Shown one piece after another: positions 7,778-15,721 of a DNA stretch of 64,000 nt (the stretch's first letter is position 1; each line of letters starts with the position of its first letter). Source of the stretch: Rhodospirillaceae bacterium. GTDB taxonomy: Bacteria > Pseudomonadota > Alphaproteobacteria > UBA8366. The translations under genes were made by a program, and so were the position numbers. The DNA is taken from NCBI GenBank assembly GCA_002722095.1, contig PBKG01000006.1, positions 582,001-646,000 of the forward strand. Direction: 5' to 3'. The notes under the pieces are model-generated. The model was not told the origin of the DNA. It was given only the letters and a program-made list of their open reading frames with translations, and searched no databases.

Positions 7778-9013
7778 CTACGGCACCACCCGCGGATGCA
7801 CGACCTTGGCCGAAGCCCATTTGGTCGGCGCAACCACGTTCAGCTTGCCGTTCTGGATCTGGCGCAACACCATCGGCTTGGCGATATTTTTGCCGGTGCT
7901 ATCGAATTTGATGTTGCCATAGAAGGTCTGAATCTTGGTCTTGGAAATCGCGTCACGAACCTTCTGATTGTTCAGGGTGTTGGCGGCTTCGAAAGCTTCT
8001 TTCCAGACGATAACCGCGGCAGATGCCTGGGCCGACTGGTAAGGAACGTTCTTGTAGCCGTCGAAGGTCTTCTTGAACAACGTATCGTACTCGGCTGCGG
8101 TGCCGAAATACTTGCCCTTATAGGACAAAGTTTCCGCCCACTGCGTCGGGCACAGGAAGCCTTCGGTATGCTTGCCGAACTTTTTGATGACCTTGGCCGA
8201 TTCGCAATGAGTCATGGCGATCATCGGTACGCCGATCTTCATTTCCTTGATTTGGCGGGCAGCCGTGGCCGCACCTTTGGAATGGCCGGAGATCAACAGC
8301 AGGTCGGGCCGCAGTGCCTTGACCTTCGTGAGTGTTGGCGAAATATCGCTCAAATCGCGCGGCATTTTGTCGTCGATGACGATTTTAATGCCGACCTTTT
8401 TCAGGTCATCGGCAACGCCGGCGCGGACGTCAAGCGAGAACGGATCGTTTTCGAACACCATTGCCGCTTTCAAGTCGCTGGGCTTTTTGCCGTTCTTCTT
8501 GGCGATTTCGGCAGCAAGCGCAACCGAACTGGCCAGATACTGTTCCGAAGTGGACAGCACCGCGAAGAGATACTTGTAGCCCTGGGTAAAGAGCGACCGA
8601 GAGGCACCTTCGGCTTCCACCATCGGGACCTTGTACTTTTCGGTCACCGGAGCGGCGGCCTTGGTTGTCGCGGAGCTGTACGGGCCAAGCATATATTTGA
8701 CGCCGTCCTGCTTGATCAGGCGCTCAAGAAGCTGCGCCGTACGGGCAGGAGTCGATTCATCGTCATAATACTTGATGCGGAGCTTGTAGCTCTTACCGCC
8801 GACTTTCACGCCACCCATCTCGTTGATGCGCTTGACGGCAATGTCATAGCCGTTCTTGGCGTGGATGCCGTTGGTCGAGTATTTGCCGGTAAAGGAGATC
8901 GCCGAACCGAGGATGATCTCATCCGCTGCCTGAGCGGTTGATACGGCGATGCCGCCTGCCGCCAATGCAGCCGCCGCGACCCCGCCAATGGTCTTAAAGG
9001 AAAATGTTTTCAC
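7778..9013 (-). CDS. Periplasmic substrate-binding protein of a branched-chain amino acid type ABC transporter (LivK-like)
   Basis: A 411-residue secreted binding protein. Residues 1-29 form a signal peptide (basic start, alanine-rich core, AQA-A cleavage site). The type I periplasmic binding fold starts at about 33 with IILGSAISFTGKYS. The gene starts with GTG at 9013-9011, preceded by a strong ribosome site GGGAGG. It is the first gene of the minus-strand operon livK-livH-livM-livG-livF. Members of this family bind leucine-type amino acids, amides or urea-like compounds. The sequence alone does not decide which. Confidence 0.9.
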   Translation of the reverse strand: MKTFSFKTIGGVAAAALAAGGIAVSTAQAADEIILGSAISFTGKYSTNGIHAKNGYDIAVKRINEMGGVKVGGKSYKLRIKYYDDESTPARTAQLLERLIKQDGVKYMLGPYSSATTKAAAPVTEKYKVPMVEAEGASRSLFTQGYKYLFAVLSTSEQYLASSVALAAEIAKKNGKKPSDLKAAMVFENDPFSLDVRAGVADDLKKVGIKIVIDDKMPRDLSDISPTLTKVKALRPDLLLISGHSKGAATAARQIKEMKIGVPMIAMTHCESAKVIKKFGKHTEGFLCPTQWAETLSYKGKYFGTAAEYDTLFKKTFDGYKNVPYQSAQASAAVIVWKEAFEAANTLNNQKVRDAISKTKIQTFYGNIKFDSTGKNIAKPMVLRQIQNGKLNVVAPTKWASAKVVHPRVVP

Positions 9014-9294
9014 CGTAATACCTCCCTTGGTTTTTTGGTGAGAGACAACAACTGTGATGCGAAGCTAATTTGTAAGGATTGCCCTAGAACACAGCGTCTC
9101 TAAAACCTACGTTATGGAAAGATCGCGAGTTTGGCCAGCGAATTTTGTTGCGGCAAGATGACCGATCCTACGTGGATAAGCCTATGGTATTTATGATGCT
9201 TCCCATTGGTGGAATTTCGGTTTAAACAACGGTCCGAATGCGGCCCGATTGGGCTGCATATTTGGTTACATTTCGAATTTGGGTGGGGGAGCCC
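9014..9294. other. Divergent control region between livK and acnB
   Basis: This 281-base interval should hold the promoters of the minus-strand liv operon and of acnB. It is AT-rich in its acnB half. I see ribosome sites for both genes but no hexamer pair that I would call a promoter with confidence. A single TTATCCACG, one base off a DnaA box, occurs on the minus strand at about 9170-9178 and is probably chance. Confidence 0.4.
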
Positions 9295-12066
9295 ATGACT
9301 GAAACTAGGAATTTGTACGCAGAGTATCTAGAGGAAATTGAAAATCGCAAATCGGAGGGCTTGAGCCCGAAACCCATCGAAGATGGCGCGCTGCTCGGCG
9401 AGGTTATTTCCCAAATAAAGGATACATCCAGTGAGCACCGAGACGCGTCAATAGAATTTTTTATCTATAACACTCTGCCGGGAACAACCAGCGCTGCCAT
9501 TACAAAGGCAAGCTTCTTAAAAGAAATCATTCTCGGCGAGACGGATGTGCCGGAAATTTCCCAGTCCTTGGCGTTCGAGCTGTTGTCTCATATGAAAGGC
9601 GGCCCCTCGATCGAGGTGCTCCTAGATTTGGCTTTGGGTGATGACGACTCTATCGCTCAGCATTCAGCCGATGTCCTGAAAACACAGGTTTTTCTGTATG
9701 AGGCCGATACGGAACGGCTTCAAGAGGCCTATCAGGCAGGAAATGCGGTGGCGCGAGACATTCTCGAAAGTTATGCAAAAGGTGAATTTTTTACGAACCT
9801 ACCTGATATCGAAGAAGAAATTAAAGTCGTGACTTACGTCGCCGCGGAGGGCGATATTTCCACCGACTTACTTTCTCCTGGCAACCAGGCGCATTCTCGA
9901 GCTGACAGAGAACTGCACGGTAAGAGTTTTATCTCCGAAAGGGCGCAGGCCGAGATTCGACAATTGCAGGCAGAGAACCCTGACAAACGAGTAATGTTAA
10001 TCGCCGAAAAGGGAACGATGGGCGTGGGCTCCTCCCGGATGTCGGGGATCAACAACGCAGCTTTGTGGGCCGGAAAACAAGCAAGCAAGTACGTACCCTT
10101 CGTGAACTATGCACCTATCGTCGCAGGAACTAACGGTATTTCACCGATTTTCATGACCACGGTAGGCGTTACCGGGGGCATCGGTATTGATTTAAAAAAC
10201 TGGACCAAAAAGCTGGGCTCTGATGGCAAACCAATAGTGAACAACGACGGTAATCCGGTTCTCGAGGAAAAGTACTCTGTTGAGACTGGCACTGTTTTGA
10301 CGATCAATACGAAGGACCACAAATTATGTGATGAGAATGGCGACGAAGAACTGATGGATATTTCCGCATCGTTCTCGCCTCAGAATACGGAATTTATGAA
10401 AGCCGGCGGATCATACGCGGTTGAATTCGGCAAAAAATTGCAGGCCTATGCGGCGTCGACTCTCGGCGTAGAATTGCAATCCGTATTCGCACCCTCGGAA
10501 GAGCTTTCTCATGACGGTCAAGGGCTCACGGCGGTAGAGAAAATATTCAACAATAATTTGGTGGGGTCCAAAAAAGAAGGTGTGTTGCATGCCGGCTCGG
10601 ATGTCCGGGTAAAGGTCAATATCGTCGGATCGCAAGACACGACCGGGCCAATGACGGTTCAAGAGCTAGAGGCAATGGCCGCAACCGTTATCTCACCTGT
10701 CGTCGATGGGGCGTACCAATCCGGCTGTCATACCGCGTCCGTTTGGGATGAAAAGGCACAAGCCAATACCCCCAAACTGATGGCTTTTATGAATAAATTT
10801 GGCCTGATCACGGGGCGTGATCCAAATGCAATCTACTCACCTTTGACGGATGTTATTCACAAGGTTCTAAATGACCTTACGGTCGATGATTGGTGGATCA
10901 TAATGGGAGGGGACTCCCATACGAGGATGTCTAAAGGGGTCGCTTTTGGCGCCGACTCCGGAACAGTCGCTCTTGCGTTGGCGACCGGCGAAGCAAGTAT
11001 GCCGATACCCGAATCCGTGAAGGTTACCTTCAAAGGGCGGATGGGTGATCACATGGATTTCCGTGATGTGGTCCATGCTACGCAGGCCCAAATGCTGGAT
11101 CAATTTGGCGAAAACGTCTTCCAGGGGCGAATCATCGAAGTCCATATCGGAACATTGCTGGCGGATCAGGCCTTCACCTTTACAGACTGGACCGCCGAGA
11201 TGAAGGCGAAAGCTTCCATATGTATTTCCGATGACGAGACCCTCATTGAATCCCTTGAGATCGCCAGAGACCGCATACAGGGCATGATTGATCATGGCAT
11301 GGATAATGGTGTCCAAATGCTCAAGTCGCTTGTTGATAAGGCGGAAAAGCGCATCAAAGAAATAAAATCCGGTGAGAGGCCGGCTCTCGCTCCGGATAGC
11401 AATGCCAAATATTTCGCTGAAGTATTGGTAGATTTGGACGAAATAAATGAGCCGATGATCGCAGACCCTGATGTCGAAAATATAGATGTTTCGAAACGTT
11501 ATACACACGACACGATTAGGCCGCTCTCATATTACAATGCTGAAAAGAAGGTCGATCTTGGCTTCGTCGGTTCCTGTATGATCCACAAAGGGGATCTGAA
11601 TATTGTAGCCCAGATGTTCCGAAATCTCGAAAAAGCGCACGGCAAGGTAGAGTTCAACGCCCCTCTGGTCGTCGCCCCTCCGACCTACAACATCGTCGAC
11701 GAGTTGAAGGAGGAAGGCGATTGGAACATTCTGCAAAAATATGCTGGGTTCGTATTCGACGATAGTGCGCCGAAAGAAGAAAACCGCATAAAATACAATA
11801 ATATCATGTATTTAGAGAGGCCCGGCTGTAATTTGTGCATGGGTAATCAAGAAAAGGCGGAAAAGGGCGATACGGTTATGGCTACGTCGACACGGCTTTT
11901 CGAAGGTCGCGTGGTCGAAGACTCGGAAGACAAGAAAGGGGAGTCTCTCCTCGCCTCGACCCCGGTAGTCGTTCTTTCGACAATTCTTGGCCGAACGCCG
12001 AGCATCGAGGAATACAAGTCGGCAGTGGATGGGATCGACCTGACGACCTTTTCGCCATCAGCATAG
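9295..12066 (+). CDS. acnB: Bifunctional aconitate hydratase 2 / 2-methylisocitrate dehydratase (AcnB, long form)
   Basis: A 923-residue aconitase of the AcnB type, catalysing citrate to isocitrate. An N-terminal HEAT-like helical domain (about 1-160) precedes the swivel domain with GTMGVGSSRMSG near 245. The catalytic domains carry the iron-sulfur cysteines in GSCM near 760 and in PGCNLCMGNQ near 845. The ATG at 9295 is preceded by GGGGGA; an upstream start at 9238 would add 19 unlikely residues. It is longer than Escherichia coli AcnB and, as far as I recall, resembles the long AcnB of Bacteroidota along its full length. Local codon use is AT-richer than its neighbours, hinting at transfer. 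Confidence 0.92.
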   Translation: MTETRNLYAEYLEEIENRKSEGLSPKPIEDGALLGEVISQIKDTSSEHRDASIEFFIYNTLPGTTSAAITKASFLKEIILGETDVPEISQSLAFELLSHMKGGPSIEVLLDLALGDDDSIAQHSADVLKTQVFLYEADTERLQEAYQAGNAVARDILESYAKGEFFTNLPDIEEEIKVVTYVAAEGDISTDLLSPGNQAHSRADRELHGKSFISERAQAEIRQLQAENPDKRVMLIAEKGTMGVGSSRMSGINNAALWAGKQASKYVPFVNYAPIVAGTNGISPIFMTTVGVTGGIGIDLKNWTKKLGSDGKPIVNNDGNPVLEEKYSVETGTVLTINTKDHKLCDENGDEELMDISASFSPQNTEFMKAGGSYAVEFGKKLQAYAASTLGVELQSVFAPSEELSHDGQGLTAVEKIFNNNLVGSKKEGVLHAGSDVRVKVNIVGSQDTTGPMTVQELEAMAATVISPVVDGAYQSGCHTASVWDEKAQANTPKLMAFMNKFGLITGRDPNAIYSPLTDVIHKVLNDLTVDDWWIIMGGDSHTRMSKGVAFGADSGTVALALATGEASMPIPESVKVTFKGRMGDHMDFRDVVHATQAQMLDQFGENVFQGRIIEVHIGTLLADQAFTFTDWTAEMKAKASICISDDETLIESLEIARDRIQGMIDHGMDNGVQMLKSLVDKAEKRIKEIKSGERPALAPDSNAKYFAEVLVDLDEINEPMIADPDVENIDVSKRYTHDTIRPLSYYNAEKKVDLGFVGSCMIHKGDLNIVAQMFRNLEKAHGKVEFNAPLVVAPPTYNIVDELKEEGDWNILQKYAGFVFDDSAPKEENRIKYNNIMYLERPGCNLCMGNQEKAEKGDTVMATSTRLFEGRVVEDSEDKKGESLLASTPVVVLSTILGRTPSIEEYKSAVDGIDLTTFSPSA

Positions 12067-12242
12067 TTACCCGCTGGGTGTCGCCACCTCAGGTCAACGG
12101 GTCATTTCCTTTGCGTCCGGCACCAAGGAATTTGACACTTACAGCCTTCGAGACGCCGGCGAAGCCTTTTCACGTGATTTCACGGGGGCTCACCGCAATT
12201 TGATTGGTCGCCTTTGGGGCGCTCCATTATGGTGGCGTGGTT

Positions 12243-12971
12243 ATGCGAAACGTACTGATTATCGGATTGGCCCTCATTGCGGGAATTGTCGTATTGAATC
12301 GGGGCCCCCAAGCCGCTGACACGGTCTCGAGCCCGGTCGTGGTTGAGCTTTTCACCAGCCAGGGCTGTTCATCCTGCCCTCCGGCGGAGGCATTTTTGGT
12401 CGATCTTGCCAAGCGTCGGGACGTGATCGCGTTGGAGTTTCACGTTAGCTATTGGGACTATATCGGCTGGAAAGACCCGTTCGCAAAACGCGAATATACC
12501 CAGCGGCAACGGAGCTATGTCAAAGCGCTCGGTGGCCGCAGTCTCTATACGCCGCAAATGGTGATAGCCGGGCAGGAGCATGCGGTCGGGTCCCATCGCA
12601 GCCGGGTAAACCGTTCGATTGAAAACTTCAGTGGTACCAACCCCAAGGCGCCGAAGCTCAGCCTAAGTAAACCGGCGAAAGGGCAATTGAAGATCGACAT
12701 CGGGGCCGGCGAGGCGGACGGGCAATATGACGTGATTTTCGTCACCTATGACAAGCCGCACATTACGCAGGTTACCCGTGGCGAGAATGAGGGCCGAAAG
12801 CTAATCAACGCCAATGTGGTGCGTTCGATGCAGCAAGTTGCCAATTGGAACGGCCAGGCATTAAGCAAGGTTATTTCGGTCGGTTCGAAGGCCGGAAACG
12901 GCGGTTGCGCGGTGCTTATTCAAAAGCGCAATCATGGGCCGATCGTGGCCGCCGCCCAGTTGCAGTTCTAG
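12243..12971 (+). CDS. DUF1223 secreted thioredoxin-like protein
   Basis: A 242-residue protein of the DUF1223 family with an N-terminal membrane or signal segment (about residues 3-25) and the conserved VELFTSQGCSSCPPAE motif, with the cysteine pair C42-x-x-C45. The pattern is thioredoxin-like, so an exported thiol-related role is likely but unproven. The ATG at 12243 was preferred over a TTG 13 codons upstream because it starts directly at the signal segment. In many alphaproteobacteria this family sits next to aconitase, as here. Its TAG stop shares the bases CTAG with the oppositely oriented htpG stop. Confidence 0.88.
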   Translation: MRNVLIIGLALIAGIVVLNRGPQAADTVSSPVVVELFTSQGCSSCPPAEAFLVDLAKRRDVIALEFHVSYWDYIGWKDPFAKREYTQRQRSYVKALGGRSLYTPQMVIAGQEHAVGSHRSRVNRSIENFSGTNPKAPKLSLSKPAKGQLKIDIGAGEADGQYDVIFVTYDKPHITQVTRGENEGRKLINANVVRSMQQVANWNGQALSKVISVGSKAGNGGCAVLIQKRNHGPIVAAAQLQF

Positions 12972-14878
12972 ACCAAGCCCTTCGCCATCACGCTTTCCAT
13001 CCGCCGGGCAAAGGCGACCGGATCGCTAACCGGGTCTCCCTCGAGAATTTGCGCCTGATCCAGCAGTAATAAGGCGGCGTCCTCAAGCGTGTCCTGGGCG
13101 CCTTTCTTTTTCGCTTCCTTGGCAAGCGCGCGGATTAGCGCATGATCCGGATTAATCTCCAGAATACGGGCGGTTTTGGTTTCGAGCTGTTGATGCTGCT
13201 GCAAGAGGCGCTCCAAATTCATATCGAGCCCGGTTTCGTCGGCAACGAGACAGACCGCGCTATCGGTCAGCCTTTCGGAAGTCCGGACGTCTGAGACCTT
13301 TTCGTCCAACGTCAGCTTCAAGAGCGCGATTAAATCGCCGAGACCTTCTGCTTCGGCCTCCGATTCTTTCTTCGCGTCATCCTTTTTCTTTTTCTCTTTG
13401 GGCGCTTCGATATCGCTTAAGTCAGCGCCGCCCTGAGTTACCGATTTGAAGGGCTTTTCGTCGAACGTACCGACAGAGGGAACCCAAAAATCGTCGATGG
13501 GATCGCTCAGCAGTAGCACCTCGACGCCTCGGGCGCGAAAGCCTTCGATCTGCGGGCTTTGCTTTAACGCGTCCAGGTTCTCGCCGGTGATATAGTAAAT
13601 CGCTTCCTGGCCCTTTTTCATTCGCCCGACATAATCTTTCAGGCTGGTCAATCCGTCATCGGCGGTCGACTGGCAGCGGAGAAGCGTCAAAAGGTCGTCG
13701 CGGTCTTCGAAGCTCTCATAGATGCCCTCTTTTATCAGTGGGCCGAATGCTTCCCAGAAGCCGGTGTAGGAATCGGGCTCTTTTTCCGCCCGCTTCTTGA
13801 GCTCGTTCAGCACCCGGCTCACCAGCCCGCTTCTGATTTTGGCCACGACCGGATTGTTCTGAAGCATCTCGCGGCTGACATTGAGGTCGAGATCTTCCGA
13901 ATCCACTACGCCGCGCAGAAAGCGCAGCCAGGACGGTAGCAATTCTTCGCAATCTTCGGTGATGAATACCCGTTTGACGTAGAGCTTCACCTGGTTGGTG
14001 CGATCCGGGTGGAAAATGTTGAACGGCCGCGCGGTGGGAATAAACAAAAGACCGGAATATTCGATCACCCCTTCCGCACGAAAATGAAGCGTCGCCCAAG
14101 GCTCGTCACCCGCATGGGCCACATGGTGATAAAACTCCTTATATTGCTCGTCCTTGATTTGATTGCGGGGCCGCGTCCAAAGGGCCGACGCGTCGTTGAT
14201 GCGGTTCGTCTCTTCGCCCTCGATCAAATTGATCGGCACCGGAATATGATCCGAATAGGTGGTGACGATGTGGCGAAGCCGGCTCCCTTCGAGAAATTCC
14301 TTGGCGTCATCCTTAAGCTTCAGTGTCACCGTGGTGCCACGTCCGTCCCGTTCCGTTTCGCTCAAGGTAAATTGTCCCTGTCCGTCGGATTCCCACTTAA
14401 ACGCGCCGGCCGCGCCGGCCTTGCGGGTAGTCACCGTCACTTGATCGGCCACCATAAAGGCGGAATAAAAACCGACGCCGAATTGACCGATTAGATTTAT
14501 ATCGCCTTTGGAATCGTCCTTCCCGTCCTTGGACAATTTATCCAGCATCGCAGCCGTGCCGGACCGGGCGATGGTGCCGAGATTATCGATCAGCTCCTTG
14601 CGATTCATGCCGATTCCATTGTCGGTGACGGTCACTGTGCCCGCCTTTTCGTCGGTGCTGATATCTATGCGAAAATCGGGATCGCCCTGGGTGAGTTTTG
14701 GTTTCGTCAGTGCCTCGTAACGCAGCCGGTCGCAGGCGTCGGAAGCGTTGGAGATCAACTCGCGTAAAAAAATCTCGCGCTCGGAATAGAGCGAATGAGC
14801 GACGATATGCAAAAGCCGACTGACTTCGGCCTGAAAAGACAGTTTTTCAGTCTTTTTCTTGCTGCTTGCCTTGGCCAT
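12968..14878 (-). CDS. htpG: Molecular chaperone HtpG (Hsp90)
   Basis: A 636-residue bacterial Hsp90. The N-terminal GHKL ATPase domain shows ELISNASDA (40-48), DNGIGM (86-91) and GQFGVGFYSAF (about 130-140). The middle domain has the RGVVDSEDLDLNVSREMLQ segment, which includes the catalytic arginine region, and a C-terminal dimerisation domain follows. A charged KEKKKKDDAKKE linker at about 490-505 separates the middle and C-terminal domains. HtpG assists folding of stress-sensitive client proteins in the cytoplasm. An RpoH gene lies 6.5 kb away on the other strand, but I see no heat-shock promoter here that I would defend. Confidence 0.97.
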   Translation of the reverse strand: MAKASSKKKTEKLSFQAEVSRLLHIVAHSLYSEREIFLRELISNASDACDRLRYEALTKPKLTQGDPDFRIDISTDEKAGTVTVTDNGIGMNRKELIDNLGTIARSGTAAMLDKLSKDGKDDSKGDINLIGQFGVGFYSAFMVADQVTVTTRKAGAAGAFKWESDGQGQFTLSETERDGRGTTVTLKLKDDAKEFLEGSRLRHIVTTYSDHIPVPINLIEGEETNRINDASALWTRPRNQIKDEQYKEFYHHVAHAGDEPWATLHFRAEGVIEYSGLLFIPTARPFNIFHPDRTNQVKLYVKRVFITEDCEELLPSWLRFLRGVVDSEDLDLNVSREMLQNNPVVAKIRSGLVSRVLNELKKRAEKEPDSYTGFWEAFGPLIKEGIYESFEDRDDLLTLLRCQSTADDGLTSLKDYVGRMKKGQEAIYYITGENLDALKQSPQIEGFRARGVEVLLLSDPIDDFWVPSVGTFDEKPFKSVTQGGADLSDIEAPKEKKKKDDAKKESEAEAEGLGDLIALLKLTLDEKVSDVRTSERLTDSAVCLVADETGLDMNLERLLQQHQQLETKTARILEINPDHALIRALAKEAKKKGAQDTLEDAALLLLDQAQILEGDPVSDPVAFARRMESVMAKGLV

Positions 14879-14986
14879 GGCGTGAAACTCCCCTTTCGAG
14901 TTAGCCTTTGGCCGCTATATGTGACGGCACCGGCTTTGTTGCAAGGGGGCAAAGCCTCGGAGGTCCATGGGGTAAAGTGGATAGAA

Positions 14987-15658
14987 ATGGCGAAATTGCC
15001 CGATCTCGAAGCCGAAAAGGCGATTTTACTGAAACATGTCGCCGATCAGGCGGCCGAGACCGCATCTTATCTCGGTGCGGACGTCCTCGATTCCCGAGTA
15101 ATTGCAGCGTTGGGGGCGGTGCGGCGCGAGGCATTCCTTCCGGAGCAATTGAAAATCCGTGCCTATGACAACCGTCCGCAGCCGATCGGTCACGGTCAGA
15201 CAATATCCCAACCCTATATCGTCGCTGCAATGAGCCATCTTTTGCAGATACCGGAAGAGGCCAAGGTGCTCGAAATCGGTACGGGCTGCGGTTACCAATC
15301 CGCCGTGTTGGCGGAATTCGCGGCCGAGGTTGTCTCGGTCGAACGCATCTCGAAGTTGGCATTTGCCGCTCGCGACCGCTTGGCCTCGCAAGGTTATGTA
15401 AATGTATCCATTCACGAAGGCGATGGCTGGCAGGGCTGGCCCGAAGAAGCGCCCTATGATGGCATTATCGTTACTGCCGCCGCTCCGAGATTGCCGCAGC
15501 CGCTGGTGGCACAGCTCAAACCCGGCGGACGCCTGGTGATACCGATTGGCGGGCGGCTCGCTGGCCAGAAACTGATGGTCTTCGAAAAAGCGCTGGATGG
15601 TTCACTTGTCGAAAGTTGCGGGTTGCCGGTCGCGTTCGTTCCGTTGGTAGAGGGGTAG
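14987..15658 (+). CDS. pcm: Protein-L-isoaspartate O-methyltransferase family protein
   Basis: A 223-residue cytoplasmic enzyme of the PCMT family, which repairs isoaspartyl damage in proteins by S-adenosylmethionine-dependent methylation. The SAM-binding motif VLEIGTGCGYQ is at 94-104, and the family motif RPQPIGHGQTISQPYIVAAM lies upstream at about 63-82. The ATG at 14987 gives the family's normal length. The longer frame upstream would overlap htpG on the opposite strand. Alphaproteobacteria often have two Pcm paralogs, so this may be either copy. Confidence 0.9.
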   Translation: MAKLPDLEAEKAILLKHVADQAAETASYLGADVLDSRVIAALGAVRREAFLPEQLKIRAYDNRPQPIGHGQTISQPYIVAAMSHLLQIPEEAKVLEIGTGCGYQSAVLAEFAAEVVSVERISKLAFAARDRLASQGYVNVSIHEGDGWQGWPEEAPYDGIIVTAAAPRLPQPLVAQLKPGGRLVIPIGGRLAGQKLMVFEKALDGSLVESCGLPVAFVPLVEG

Positions 15659-15721
15659 GAGCGACGGAGGGACTAGGATTCTCTCTTGCACCTTGGTCCG
15701 GAATCCGCTTTCACTTGACCT

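Noticed and set aside
7796..8941. A 381-residue plus-strand frame opposite the liv binding protein gene
   Set aside because: Antisense shadow of a clearly real secreted binding protein; composition is not protein-like.
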